A DNA stretch of 50,937 nucleotides from Opitutus sp. (GTDB lineage Bacteria; Verrucomicrobiota; Verrucomicrobiia; Opitutales; Opitutaceae). The first letter of the stretch is position 1; each line of letters opens with the position of its first letter. Of the stretch, positions 39,666 to 49,288 are shown in pieces. Location: contig PNJQ01000020.1 in assembly GCA_013821985.1 (NCBI GenBank), positions 1-50,937 on the forward strand, read 5' to 3'. The notes beneath the pieces are model-generated. The model was not told where the DNA came from and searched no databases. It saw only the letters and a program-made list of their open reading frames with translations. A program made the translations under genes and the position numbers.

Positions 39666-42578
39666 ATGCACCGCTCCGTCGAACGCGAGGAAGCCCTCTT
39701 CAACGCCGCGCTCGCGTTGCCGCCGTCGGGACGTTTGGCATTTCTGCAACGCGAAGCAGCGGGTGACCCGGGGCTCGTCGCGCGGGTGGAAAGGCTGCTG
39801 GAGTTTCTGCCGCAGACGGACGGATTCCTCGAGGCCACGGCGGGCGACGCCATCGCCGTCGCTCTCGGCCGGCCGTCCCCCGCGCAGGCGGCGGAAGTCG
39901 AGAATCTCGTCGGCGAACAGGTTGGCGCGTTCACCGTGCTCGCGCGCCTCGGCGAAGGCGGGGTTGGCGTCGTCTATCGCGCCGAGCAGGCGGAGCCGCT
40001 GCGGCGCGAAGTCGCCCTGAAAGTCATCAAGCCCGGCATGGACACGCGCGAGGTGCTCGCGCGCTTTGACGCCGAGCGGCAGGCGCTGGCGCTGATGGAT
40101 CATCCGGGCATCGCGCGCGTGTTCGAGGCGGGCGCGACGCGGCAGGGCCGGCCGTATTTCGCGATGGAACTCGTGGCGGGCGTGCCGCTGACGCGCTATT
40201 GCGACGAGCACACGCTGCCGCTCGCGGCGCGGCTGGAGTTGTTCAAGCAAGTCTGTGACGCCGTGCAGCACGCCCACCAGAAGGGCGTCATTCACCGCGA
40301 TCTGAAACCGTCCAACATCCTCGTTGCGACAGTGGACGGCGCGCCGCGGCCCAAGATCATCGACTTCGGCATCGCCAAGGCCGTCGTCGGCCGCGCCCGG
40401 GCGTCGCCTGCGGTCACCGCGGTCACGCAACTCGTCGGCACCCCGGGCTACATGAGCCCCGAACAGGTCGCGGGCGACGCCGATCTCGATACGCGCAGCG
40501 ACATCTACAGCCTGGGCGTGGTGCTGCACGAACTGCTCGTCGGCCGCACGCCGCATGAGACCAGCACGGTCGGCAGTGTGGATGAACTGCGCCGGCGCAT
40601 CCGGGATGTCGAGGCCACGCGCCCGTCCGCAGCGTTCGCGCGGCTGAGCGCCGAGGACCGCGCCACGATCGCGGCGGGGCGCGCCGTTTCGGCAACGCGA
40701 CTCGCGGCCGAGCTCCGCGGAGATCTCGATTGGATGGTGCTGCGCTGCCTCGAGAAGGACCGCGCGCGCCGCTACGCCACCGCCAACGGACTCGCGAGCG
40801 ACCTCGTGCGCCACCAGCGTTCCGAGCCGGTCATGGCCGCCGCGCCGAGCCGGATTTATCGCTTTAAAAAATCCCTGCAACGCAACCGCGCCGCCTACGC
40901 CTCAGGCGCCCTGGTCTTTGCCGCTCTCATCGCCGCCGCCGCCGTCAGTCGCACGCAAGCCGTGCGCGCCACCGCGGCCGAGCGGCTCGCCGCCCAGCGC
41001 GCCACCGCCGAGGCCGCCGCGCGTTCGCGGGCGGAGCAGGCTGAGCGCGTCGCGGCCAACGAAGCCGCCGCGAGCCGCGCGCTGTCGGATTTTCTCCGGC
41101 AGGACCTGCTCGCGCAGGCCTCGCCTGACAACCAGCGCGACCGCGACTTGAAACTGCGCACGGTCCTCGACCGCGCGGCCGGTCGGATCGAAGGCCGCTT
41201 CGCGCAGCAGCCACTCGTTGAAGCGACGATTCGCGAAACGCTTGCGGCGACTTATATTGCGCTCGGCGAGTTCGCCGCGGCCGAGCAACACCTGGCGGCC
41301 GCGCGCGAGTTGCACCGGCGCGAGGGCGGCGACGACAGCGAGGGCGCGTTGCGCGCTGCGGGACAGCTCGTGCAGGCGTGGCGGCTGCAGAGCAAACTCG
41401 CGGCGGCCTCCGAACTCGCGACGGACACGCTCGCGCGTCTCGAGCGGAAGTTCGGCCCGGAGCACGCCCTGAGCGTGCAGGTGCGCAATGCGCTGCAGGC
41501 CGTCCTGCTCGGGCAAGGCAAGTTCGCCGTGGCGGAGCCGCTCCTGCGCCAGTCGCTCGATGTCAGCCGTCGCACGCTCGGCCCGGAGAACAACGGCACG
41601 TTGATGGTGATGTCGAACCTGGCGCTGGCCCTGACGGAGCTGGGTCGTCTGCCGGAGGCGATCGCGCTGAGCGAGGAGACGATCGCGATCAAGACGCGCG
41701 TGCTCGGCGCGGAGCACCCCCAGACGTTGCCGACGCTGATCAATCTCGCCGCCATCTACTGCCAGGCGGGTCGCATGGCCGAAGCCATTGCTCTCGGAAA
41801 GAAAGTGCTCGCCGTGCGCGAGCGCGTGCTGGGTGCCGAGCATCCGCAGACGCTCAGCGCGTCCGACATCCTCGCCAACATCCACGTGCGCGCGGGAAAT
41901 TCCGAAGAGGCTGGCGCCTTGTTCGATCGCACGCTTCCGCTCGAGCGCCGGATCCTTGGCGAGGACCACGCTGCCACGCTGGCCGCGTCCGTGGCCCGGG
42001 CGGACATATTTCTCGCGCAGGATTTGCCCGCCGCGGCCGAGCCGCTGGCCGCCGGCGCGCTCGAGCGGCTGCGGGCACGTTTTGGTCCGGAGCACGTGCA
42101 AACACTTGACGCGCTCCTGGTGTTCGCGCGCGTCCGCACGGCGCAGCAGCGTTGGACCGACGCCGAGGAACTGTTCGCGCGGGCGCAAGCGATCGCCGCA
42201 CGGACGCTCGGGCCGGAAACGCCGCGGCCGGCCGCCATTCGGTTCTTCCTCGGCCGGTTGCGGCTCGCCCAGGGCCGCGCGGCCGAGGCGCTGCCGCTGC
42301 TGCGCGCGACCGTCGAGCATCGCCGTCGCGCCGTGGGCGACAGCCACCCCGAAACGCTCGCGGCCCAGCTCGCCGTCGGCGAAGCGCTCTTGCGCCTCGA
42401 GGAACGTGCGGAGGCCGAGGCGACGCTGCTCGCGTGTCACGCCGGTCTGACGCGGGCGGCGGCGGCGGCGCCGGAGAATATCGCGCTGCCGCGCTCGGCG
42501 GAGCAGGCGCGCCGATTGCTGACCGAGCTTTACACGGCCGCAAACCGGCCCGACGAGGCGGCCCGCTGGGCGCGCTGA
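39666..42578 (+). CDS. Serine/threonine protein kinase with TPR repeats, membrane-anchored
   Basis: The 970-aa product has a Hanks-type kinase domain (about 88-390): glycine loop GEGGVGVVY, catalytic Lys119 in ALKVIK, HRDLKPSN (Asp212), IDFGIAK (Asp233), GTPGYMSPEQ. One membrane helix (about 409-428) follows, then an extracytoplasmic or periplasmic TPR array (about 480-960) of roughly 42-residue units with LGAEHPQTL motifs. These are NPHP-type TPRs. It is probably a receptor kinase acting with the ECF sigma factor located 37 bp upstream. ATG 39666 is used; the frame opens earlier at a TTG. Confidence 0.92.
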   Translation: MHRSVEREEALFNAALALPPSGRLAFLQREAAGDPGLVARVERLLEFLPQTDGFLEATAGDAIAVALGRPSPAQAAEVENLVGEQVGAFTVLARLGEGGVGVVYRAEQAEPLRREVALKVIKPGMDTREVLARFDAERQALALMDHPGIARVFEAGATRQGRPYFAMELVAGVPLTRYCDEHTLPLAARLELFKQVCDAVQHAHQKGVIHRDLKPSNILVATVDGAPRPKIIDFGIAKAVVGRARASPAVTAVTQLVGTPGYMSPEQVAGDADLDTRSDIYSLGVVLHELLVGRTPHETSTVGSVDELRRRIRDVEATRPSAAFARLSAEDRATIAAGRAVSATRLAAELRGDLDWMVLRCLEKDRARRYATANGLASDLVRHQRSEPVMAAAPSRIYRFKKSLQRNRAAYASGALVFAALIAAAAVSRTQAVRATAAERLAAQRATAEAAARSRAEQAERVAANEAAASRALSDFLRQDLLAQASPDNQRDRDLKLRTVLDRAAGRIEGRFAQQPLVEATIRETLAATYIALGEFAAAEQHLAAARELHRREGGDDSEGALRAAGQLVQAWRLQSKLAAASELATDTLARLERKFGPEHALSVQVRNALQAVLLGQGKFAVAEPLLRQSLDVSRRTLGPENNGTLMVMSNLALALTELGRLPEAIALSEETIAIKTRVLGAEHPQTLPTLINLAAIYCQAGRMAEAIALGKKVLAVRERVLGAEHPQTLSASDILANIHVRAGNSEEAGALFDRTLPLERRILGEDHAATLAASVARADIFLAQDLPAAAEPLAAGALERLRARFGPEHVQTLDALLVFARVRTAQQRWTDAEELFARAQAIAARTLGPETPRPAAIRFFLGRLRLAQGRAAEALPLLRATVEHRRRAVGDSHPETLAAQLAVGEALLRLEERAEAEATLLACHAGLTRAAAAAPENIALPRSAEQARRLLTELYTAANRPDEAARWAR

Positions 42579-42913
42579 AATTATTACACTTTCAGTGGGA
42601 CGTTCGGCGCGCGAATTGCGCATGTGGTGGTCGAACGTCCATGTGCCAGCCGCGTCCCATCATTTCGCTCCGCCCGGTGACTCCGCCGGATGCAATCGAC
42701 GTCGGCGCGCTCGGGCTCGTCGCCTGGCGCGACGGGGCACCACTTTTTTCCTCGGCTTAACACGCTCAACAGGTCGATGACCGAGGTTACAATCGCGGGT
42801 GGGGAAGCTACGTGCCCCACCCGCTTTCTTTTTGCCCGGCAAAGGAGGAACAAACCCGGCGCGTTGCCGGACCAATTCCCGGTCACGGGCGCGTGCGGCA
42901 ACCGTGCGACGAA
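42579..42913. other. Intergenic region between kinase and universal stress protein
   Basis: A 9-bp inverted repeat (42598-42606 with 42632-42640) follows the kinase stop. A 39-codon ORF (42641-42760) is open but has no support beyond codon composition. The strong hairpin at 42795-42830 lies further on. No other structure is recognised. Confidence 0.4.
42795..42830 (+). terminator. Hairpin with T-rich tail (terminator or attenuator)
   Basis: A 10-bp perfect stem (42795-42804 with 42815-42824) and 10-nt loop are followed by TTTCTTTTT. It is 216 nt after the kinase stop and 84 nt before the universal stress protein ATG. It could therefore end the kinase transcript or attenuate a leader of the following gene. 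Confidence 0.7.
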
Positions 42914-43420
42914 ATGAAGAATTCCACGAAACCCGCCCGCAACGGCGACGAGGTGATCGGACGCGTGAAGCGCAGTTACCCGCGCCTGCACCGCATCCTC
43001 GTTCCTCTCGATTTCTCCGGCCGCTCGCGCCAGGCGCTGAAAATGGCCGCGCCGCTCGCCGCCAAGTTCGGTGCGCGCATCTCGCTCATCCACGTCATGT
43101 CAGGCAAGGGCGTCACGCCGGAGAAAGGCGACGTCTCGCTGCCCGGCAACAGCCCGCGCCGGACGGCGGCCCACAAACGCCTGCGCGAAACCGCGCTGCA
43201 GTTCATTACCGAGGACCAGCTCGACCAGACCATCGTGCGCGCCGGCAATCCCGCGGACGAAATCCTCGCCACCGCGCACCAGCTCCACGCCGATCTCCTC
43301 GCGATCACGACGGAAGGGAAGGACAGTTTTAATCGCTTTTTCGGCGGCGGCACGGCCGCCAAAGTCCTGCGCGACGCGCCTTGCCCGGTCCTCGCGGTGC
43401 GCAAAACGGCGTCGGGCTAA
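42914..43420 (+). CDS. Universal stress protein family (UspA)
   Basis: The 168-aa product has the Rossmann-like Usp fold: RILVPLDFSGRSRQALKMA at the N-terminus, RISLIHVMSGKGV, GNPADEILATAHQLHADLLAITTEG and GGTAAKVLRDAPCPVLAVR. The C-terminal G-2x-G-9x-G(S/T)-like ATP motif is only partly kept (GGGTAAKV), so nucleotide binding is uncertain. It is a cytosolic stress protein. A hairpin-containing leader precedes it. Confidence 0.9.
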   Translation: MKNSTKPARNGDEVIGRVKRSYPRLHRILVPLDFSGRSRQALKMAAPLAAKFGARISLIHVMSGKGVTPEKGDVSLPGNSPRRTAAHKRLRETALQFITEDQLDQTIVRAGNPADEILATAHQLHADLLAITTEGKDSFNRFFGGGTAAKVLRDAPCPVLAVRKTASG

Positions 43421-43530
43421 TCCGGCGGTTGGCCGCGGCCGGGAAATCGCGGTGGCGAATCCGACGGTTTTGGACAAGGTTCGCGCTGGCGGCGTCGCAG
43501 CCGTCACGCACCTCAATCCACGGAGGTCCC

Positions 43531-43989
43531 ATGATTCACTTTGACGGTCATCTCGTGTTCACCGCGCTCGGCGCGGGCCTGCTCGGCGGCGCGGTCATGG
43601 AGTTGGTCATGTGGTTGGTGGCCCGGGCGGGGCTGGCACGAGGCGACATGCTGCTCGCGCTCGGCGGCCTCATCACCCGGAGGCGGACGAAGGCGCACCG
43701 CGTCGGCTTGCTCGTGCATGCGGTCGCGGCTTTGTTTTTCGGTCTGGCTTACACCTTGGGCCTCGTGACGTTCGGCGTGACGGTGTTACCGGACAGCTTC
43801 ATTCTCGGGCTGGCGGTCGGCACCTTCCATGGCATCGTGGTCAGTCTCATGCTGGTGTGGGTCGTGGCGGACCATCATCCGCTGGAGGAATTTCAGGAAG
43901 CCGACCTGCTTGTCGGCCTGACTCACGTGGCCGGACATGCGGCTTACGGGGCGGTCGTCGGTCTCGTGGTCGGCTTGGCCTCAGTCTGA
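43531..43989 (+). CDS. Four-TM membrane protein, unknown (152 aa)
   Basis: The 152-aa product has four hydrophobic segments (about 10-32, 60-80, 88-110, 130-152) with His-containing loops (HFDGH, VADHHPLEEF, THVAGHAAYG). The histidines could bind metal, but this is a guess. A GGAGG ribosome-binding site (43522-43526) supports the start. It follows the universal stress gene by 110 bp and may be co-expressed. Confidence 0.78.
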   Translation: MIHFDGHLVFTALGAGLLGGAVMELVMWLVARAGLARGDMLLALGGLITRRRTKAHRVGLLVHAVAALFFGLAYTLGLVTFGVTVLPDSFILGLAVGTFHGIVVSLMLVWVVADHHPLEEFQEADLLVGLTHVAGHAAYGAVVGLVVGLASV

Positions 43990-44157
43990 CGGACCGGTCG
44001 CGTCGGGGTCCGGGGGTGGGCCTGCGATCAACGGGGCTTCGGCTGCGCCGGCGCGCGCTCCGTCGCGGATGGGGGACCTTTCGTCGCAGATGCGCACGAT
44101 TCTGCAACCGGCGCGGGGGGCGGCGTGTGTTTCGCGCAACCACCAACCCCTGTTCCC

Positions 44158-46587
44158 ATGCTGACCGACCTCCGCTTGTCGCTGCGGACTCTCGCGAAGA
44201 GTCCGACCTTTGCCATTGTCGCCATCTTCACGCTCACGCTCGGCATCGGCGTAAACACCGCGATGTTCTCCATCGTCAACGGCGCCGTGTATCGGGGCCT
44301 GCCGTTCCCGGAGTCGCACCGCGTGGCGCACATCGAGAACACCAACCTCAAGGAGGGCATCAACAGCATGGGCGTCTCCACGCTGGACTTTCTCGACTAC
44401 CGCGCGGCGCAAAAATCCTTCGAGGACATCGCCGCGTTTCAGGAAGGGACGTTTAATCTCAGCGGGCCGGGCGGCGATCCCGAGCGCGTCACCGGCTGCC
44501 GGATCACGTGGAGCGGCATGTCGATGTTGCAGACTCCGCCGCACCTCGGGCGCTGGTTCCAAGCCAGCGACGGTGAACCGAACGCCGCACCCGTCGTCGT
44601 GCTCGGTCACACCGTGTGGCAAAATCGCTTCAAGGCCGACCCGGCGATCATCGGCACGCAAGTGAAGGTCAACGGCGTGTCGGCCACGGTTGTCGGCATC
44701 GGTCCGAAGGGTTTTCGTTTTCCCGAAGAGGCCGATGCATGGATGCCGCTGCGCACCATGCCGGCGGACGAAGGACGCGATAACCGTTACTGGGAAATCA
44801 TGGGCCGCCTTAAACCGGGCGTCGCGATGGAGCAGGCGCGCGCCGAAATGCAGGGCATCGTGCGCCAGCTCGAGACGGCTCACGCCGCCACGAATCAGAA
44901 CGTCGGGGTGACGGTGAAGAAGCTGCGCGACGAATTCGTCGGTGAGGGGACGCTCGCGATGCTCAACGTCATGCTCGGTTCCGTGTTTCTCGTCATGCTC
45001 ATCGCGTGTGCGAATGTCGCGAATCTGCTCCTCGCTCGCGCCGCCGTGCGCCAGAAGGAAATCGCGGTGCGCGCCGCGCTTGGCTCGAGCCGCCGCCGTG
45101 TCATCCAGCTGCTGATGGGCGAATCGCTCGTCATTGCGTTTTTTGGCGCCGCACTCGGCCTCGGCACCGCCTACGGGCTGATGGCGGTGTTTAATCACTA
45201 CATGGCCGCAGCGTCGGAGCCGCCGCCCTACTGGATGGTGTTCAAGATCGACCAGGTCTCCATCGTCTATGTCGTGGCGCTCGCGCTGTTCTCGTGCGTC
45301 ATGGCCGGACTCTGGCCCGCGTGGCGCGCCTCCCGCGGCGATCTCATGACCGTGCTGAAGGACGGCGGGCGCGGCTCGACGGGTTTTTCGCTGAGCAAAT
45401 TCACGCGCGTGATGGTCATCGGCGAAGTGGTGCTTTCGTGCATCCTGCTCGTGCTCTCCGGTCTGGCGGTGCGCTCGGTCATCAAAATGCAGTCCGCGGA
45501 AATGGGCTTCCGCACCGCCGGCGTTTTCACCAACCGCATCGGTTTGCCCGAAGCGGAGTTCAAGAGCGTTGACGCGCAGAAGGAGTTTTATCGCGAACTC
45601 CTCGCGCGCCTCGCCGCGCGTCCGGAAATCGCGTCCGTCGCCCTGTCCTCCGGCCAGCCGACGTGGAACAATCGCTCGCAGATCGTCCTTGAGGGCCAGC
45701 CGCTCACGAAGGAAACCCCGCGGCGCTTCGCCACGGAAATCGGAATTTCCGGCGGCTACTTCGACACGCTCGGCATCAAGCTGCTGCAAGGTCGCTCGTT
45801 CGACGAGCGCGACACCGCCACTTCGCTGCCGGTTGCCGTCATCAGTTCGAAGTTCGCGGAGCGTCACTGGCCGGGCGAGAATCCCCTCGGCAAGCGCTTC
45901 GCCTACGGCGACGGTTCGAGGCCCGGAGAAATCAAGTGGCTCACCGTCATCGGCGTCGTCAGCCCAACGCTGCAGGGAGAGTTCCAGGACTTCATGACCA
46001 ACATCCCGCAGGCCTACATACCGTTCACGCAGCGGCGCGAGGCGCGGTTCAACACCATCTTCACGCGCGCCCGCGCGGGCGACGCTTCGAACCTCGCGCC
46101 GGTCATCCGCACCACCGTCCGCACGCTCAACGACGATCTGCCGATCTACTGGCCGCAGACGCTCGAGCGCATGGTGGAAGGTGCGAAGTTCTTCAAAAAA
46201 CTTTTCGCATGGATCTTCGGCATCTTCGGCGCGGTGGCGCTGCTCCTTTCCGCCGTCGGCCTCTATGGCGTTATGGCTTACAGCGTCAGCCAGCGCACGA
46301 CCGAGATCGGCGTCCGCATGGCGCTCGGCGCCACCTCGGGCGACGTGCTGAAAATGATCCTGCGCGAAGGCGGTCTGCGCCTTGCCATCGGCCTCGTCAT
46401 CGGGCTCACCCTGGCGTTCTTTGCCGCGAAGCTGCAGACGAATTCGCTCTACGGCATCAAGCCGTCGGACGTTACGACCTACGTTGCGACGTTCGTGACG
46501 CTTGGCGTCGCTGGCGTGTTCGCCTGTTTGATCCCGGCGCTCCGCGCGTTGCGGGTGAATCCGGTCGAAGCGCTCCGCAGCGAATAA
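44158..46587 (+). CDS. MacB/FtsX-like ABC permease, ADOP type (first of pair)
   Basis: The 809-aa membrane protein has a MacB-PCD-like N-terminal unit (helix about 21-43, then periplasmic domain to about 265) and two FtsX-type four-helix modules (about 270-420 and 690-809). Motifs include the NPVEALRSE C-terminus and ARAAVRQKEIAVRAALG. It matches the duplicated orphan permeases described for Acidobacteria (ADOP) in having no ATPase gene beside it. It could move lipoproteins, lipids or peptides. ATG 44158 is chosen; the sister gene starts 24 bp after its stop. Confidence 0.9.
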   Translation: MLTDLRLSLRTLAKSPTFAIVAIFTLTLGIGVNTAMFSIVNGAVYRGLPFPESHRVAHIENTNLKEGINSMGVSTLDFLDYRAAQKSFEDIAAFQEGTFNLSGPGGDPERVTGCRITWSGMSMLQTPPHLGRWFQASDGEPNAAPVVVLGHTVWQNRFKADPAIIGTQVKVNGVSATVVGIGPKGFRFPEEADAWMPLRTMPADEGRDNRYWEIMGRLKPGVAMEQARAEMQGIVRQLETAHAATNQNVGVTVKKLRDEFVGEGTLAMLNVMLGSVFLVMLIACANVANLLLARAAVRQKEIAVRAALGSSRRRVIQLLMGESLVIAFFGAALGLGTAYGLMAVFNHYMAAASEPPPYWMVFKIDQVSIVYVVALALFSCVMAGLWPAWRASRGDLMTVLKDGGRGSTGFSLSKFTRVMVIGEVVLSCILLVLSGLAVRSVIKMQSAEMGFRTAGVFTNRIGLPEAEFKSVDAQKEFYRELLARLAARPEIASVALSSGQPTWNNRSQIVLEGQPLTKETPRRFATEIGISGGYFDTLGIKLLQGRSFDERDTATSLPVAVISSKFAERHWPGENPLGKRFAYGDGSRPGEIKWLTVIGVVSPTLQGEFQDFMTNIPQAYIPFTQRREARFNTIFTRARAGDASNLAPVIRTTVRTLNDDLPIYWPQTLERMVEGAKFFKKLFAWIFGIFGAVALLLSAVGLYGVMAYSVSQRTTEIGVRMALGATSGDVLKMILREGGLRLAIGLVIGLTLAFFAAKLQTNSLYGIKPSDVTTYVATFVTLGVAGVFACLIPALRALRVNPVEALRSE

Positions 46588-46611
46588 CCGAACTCCAACT
46601 CTGCGCCGCCC

Positions 46612-49032
46612 ATGCTTTCCGATCTGCTGTTTGCGTTCCGCAGCCTCCGGAAAAATCCCGGTTTCGCCGCCATCGTCGTCGTGACGCTCGCGCTCGGCCT
46701 CGGCATCAACGCTGCGATGTATTCGATCGCGAGCGGCATCGTGTGGCGCGCCCTGCCGTTGCCGCAAGGCGAGCGACTCGTGGCGCTGTTTTCGCACTCG
46801 CCCGAGAATCCGCCCGAAAGCCGCACGCGATTGTCGTGGGCGGAATTCGAGGACTATCGCGCGCAGCAGAAATCGCTCGAGATCGCTTCCGCCTATTACG
46901 ACGTCACCGTGACGCTCAGCACCGACACGCTCAACCCTGAGCGGCTCGACGGCACCTACCTCACGGCTGACGGCGTCGCGTTGCTCGGTGCGCCCGTCGT
47001 GCTCGGTCGCTGGTTCACGGCGGCGGAGGACCAGCCTGGTGCCGCGCCGGTGGTGGTGCTCGGACACGAAGTCTGGGAGAAATTCTTCCAGGCGGATCCC
47101 GCGGTGCTCGGACGTGCGGTGAAGGTGAACGGCGTGGCCGCGACGGTCATCGGCGTTGCCCCGCGCGGCTTCAAGTTTCCTGAAGTTAACCAGCTCTGGC
47201 TGCCCTTCCGCGGTCGCGCGGCCGGTGAGGCGCGGAGCGAGCGCAATTACGTCGTGTTTGGCCGGCTCGCCGGCGGAGTGACTCTCGCGCAGGCGGAAGC
47301 CGAAGCAGCGACGATCGCGCGCCGGCTCGAGGCGGAGCACCCCGACACGAACAAGGCCGTTGGCTTTCGCGTGATGGGTTACCGGCAATTTCAGGTCAGC
47401 ACAGACGACGCCGTGCTCGTGCGTGTGATGCTCGCCGCGGTCGGCCTCGTTCTGCTAATTGCGTGTGCCAACGTCGCCAACCTCCTCCTTGCACGCAGTG
47501 CCGCGCGCGACAAGGAGCTCGCTGTCCGCGCCGCGCTCGGCGCGGGCCGCGGACGCGTGCTGCGCCTGCTGCTGGCGGAGACGCTGGTCTTGTGTGCGAG
47601 CGGGGCGGTGGGCGGCGTCGCGATTGCGGAAGGCGCGTTGGTGATTTTCCGGCATTACATCGGGCGGCTGACGCTCCCGTATTTCTTCACGTTCGAACTC
47701 GACGGTCCCGCACTCGGCCATCTCGGGGCGCTCACCGTCGGCACGGCGCTCATCGCGGGACTTTATCCCGCGTGGCGCGCGTCGCGGCCGGATTTGAACA
47801 CGGCATTGAAGGACGCTTCGCGGGGCTCGACGGGATCGCGCGGCCGGCTGGCGCGCGTGCTCGTGTTCGGCGAAGTTGTGTTCTCGTGCCTGTTGCTTGT
47901 CCTCTCGGCGCTGACGATCCGCACGGTAATGCAGATGCAGAGTCTCCCTCTTGGTTACTCGACGGAAGGCATCTACACCGGCCGCGTCGCCCTGCCGGAA
48001 AAGGAATACGCGACGCCCGAGCAGCAGATGACGTTCGTGCAACAGCTCACCGACCACCTGCGCGCCCGGAGCGAGATCGCAGGCGTCGCCGCCTCCGATC
48101 TCACGCCGCAATGGACGAACCGCAGCGCCATCAGCCTCGAGGGCCGCGCCCCCGAGCCGGAGGGCCGGCCGGCGTTGCTGGCGGACGTGCGCTCCGTGAC
48201 GGAAAATTATTTCGATGTGCTGCGCGTGCCGGTGCTGCAGGGTCGCGGCATCACCGCGGCCGATGACGCCGCGGCACCGGCGGTCGCGGTCGTCAGCGCG
48301 ACATTTGCCGCCAACTATTTTCCCGGCCAGGACCCGCTCGGCCGCAAGTTCCGGATCGGTCGCGGCGCGCCGGATGGAAAAGAAAAATGGATCACGGTCG
48401 TCGGTCTCGTGCCCGACTCGATGCGCGGACGCTTCGAGCGGCGCAACGAACCGCAGGTCTATCTCTCGCTCGCGCAGAGTGGGGCGCAGCCACGAATTTC
48501 GTTTTTGGTCCAAGGGCATTCCGGCGACGCGACGCTGCTCGCGCCGGTGTTGCGCGCCGCGGTGCGCGAACTCAACGCGGACCTGCCGGTCTATTTCGGC
48601 AAGACGATGGACGAGCTCATCACCGAGGTGCGTTTCAACAAGCAGCTCCTCGCAGGCATTTTCACGGTCTTCGGGGGCATCGCGCTCGTGCTCGCCGCGG
48701 TCGGACTCTACGGCGTGATCAGCTACTCGGTCGCGCAACGCACGCAGGAGATCGGCGTGCGCGTCGCGCTCGGTGCCACCCGGGGCAACGTGCTCGCGCT
48801 CGTGTTGCGGCAGGGCGGCTGGCAACTCGTGCTCGGCCTCGCGGCCGGGCTGACGCTCGCATTCTTCGCCTCGGGCGTGCTCGGCTCCGTGCTCTACGGC
48901 GTGAGCCCGCGTGACGCGGCGGCTTTCGGCGGCACGGCCGCCGCGCTGCTGCTGGCCGGTGCCTGCGCCATGCTGATGCCGACGCTGCGGGCGTTGCGCG
49001 TGAATCCCGTCGTTGCGCTGCGCAACGAGTGA
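46612..49032 (+). CDS. MacB/FtsX-like ABC permease, ADOP type (second of pair)
   Basis: The 806-aa product parallels the preceding permease: DLLFAFRSLRKNPGFAAIVVVTLALGLGIN at the start, a periplasmic MacB-like domain, ARSAARDKELAVRAALGAGRGR before the first FtsX module, and LRALRVNPVVALRNE at the end. The two genes are clearly paralogous by eye. They probably form one complex and one operon. No ATP-binding partner is within the window. Confidence 0.9.
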   Translation: MLSDLLFAFRSLRKNPGFAAIVVVTLALGLGINAAMYSIASGIVWRALPLPQGERLVALFSHSPENPPESRTRLSWAEFEDYRAQQKSLEIASAYYDVTVTLSTDTLNPERLDGTYLTADGVALLGAPVVLGRWFTAAEDQPGAAPVVVLGHEVWEKFFQADPAVLGRAVKVNGVAATVIGVAPRGFKFPEVNQLWLPFRGRAAGEARSERNYVVFGRLAGGVTLAQAEAEAATIARRLEAEHPDTNKAVGFRVMGYRQFQVSTDDAVLVRVMLAAVGLVLLIACANVANLLLARSAARDKELAVRAALGAGRGRVLRLLLAETLVLCASGAVGGVAIAEGALVIFRHYIGRLTLPYFFTFELDGPALGHLGALTVGTALIAGLYPAWRASRPDLNTALKDASRGSTGSRGRLARVLVFGEVVFSCLLLVLSALTIRTVMQMQSLPLGYSTEGIYTGRVALPEKEYATPEQQMTFVQQLTDHLRARSEIAGVAASDLTPQWTNRSAISLEGRAPEPEGRPALLADVRSVTENYFDVLRVPVLQGRGITAADDAAAPAVAVVSATFAANYFPGQDPLGRKFRIGRGAPDGKEKWITVVGLVPDSMRGRFERRNEPQVYLSLAQSGAQPRISFLVQGHSGDATLLAPVLRAAVRELNADLPVYFGKTMDELITEVRFNKQLLAGIFTVFGGIALVLAAVGLYGVISYSVAQRTQEIGVRVALGATRGNVLALVLRQGGWQLVLGLAAGLTLAFFASGVLGSVLYGVSPRDAAAFGGTAAALLLAGACAMLMPTLRALRVNPVVALRNE

Positions 49033-49040
49033 GATTTTTA

Positions 49041-49109
49041 ACCGCGGATTTGAGGGATAACACGCATCCCGCAGTGGAACGATTCGTGCAATCCGCGTAA
49101 TCCGTGGTC
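49041..49109. repeat. Long imperfect inverted repeat (CCGCGGATT / AATCCGCG type)
   Basis: CCGCGGATT at 49042-49050 pairs with AATCCGCG at 49091-49098 and the adjacent AATCCGTGG at 49099-49107. It resembles the elements at 1762-1827 and 12008-12079. It directly follows the second permease gene. Confidence 0.55.
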
Positions 49110-49140
49110 CACTCAGGCTCGAGAGCACTTTCCGTTTTTC

Positions 49141-49219
49141 TGTAGCCGGGCGCGCTGAGCCCGGGTTGGCGTTTCTTCGCTCGGCGACCGTCCTTCCGGG
49201 GTCAGCGACCCCGGCTACA
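49141..49219. repeat. Inverted REP pair with TGTAGCCGGG / CCCCGGCTACA arms
   Basis: The left copy (49141-49165) and right copy (49196-49219) are approximate inverted copies; each holds an inner palindrome around GCTGAG/TCAGCG. The rest of 49033-49288 has no gene. Confidence 0.75.
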
Positions 49220-49288
49220 CCTTTGTGGAAAATGCTGTAGCGTTTGCGGCGCGAACGGAATCCGCGCCCTACCCAATCGCATTGCACG

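Noticed and set aside
42641-42760. 39-codon ORF after the kinase gene
   Set aside because: Only codon composition supports it; no ribosome-binding site, coupling or motif was found.
43981-47388. Minus-strand open frame of 1135 codons opposite the two permeases
   Set aside because: Antisense shadow of two well-supported paralogous permeases; charged low-complexity product with no motifs.
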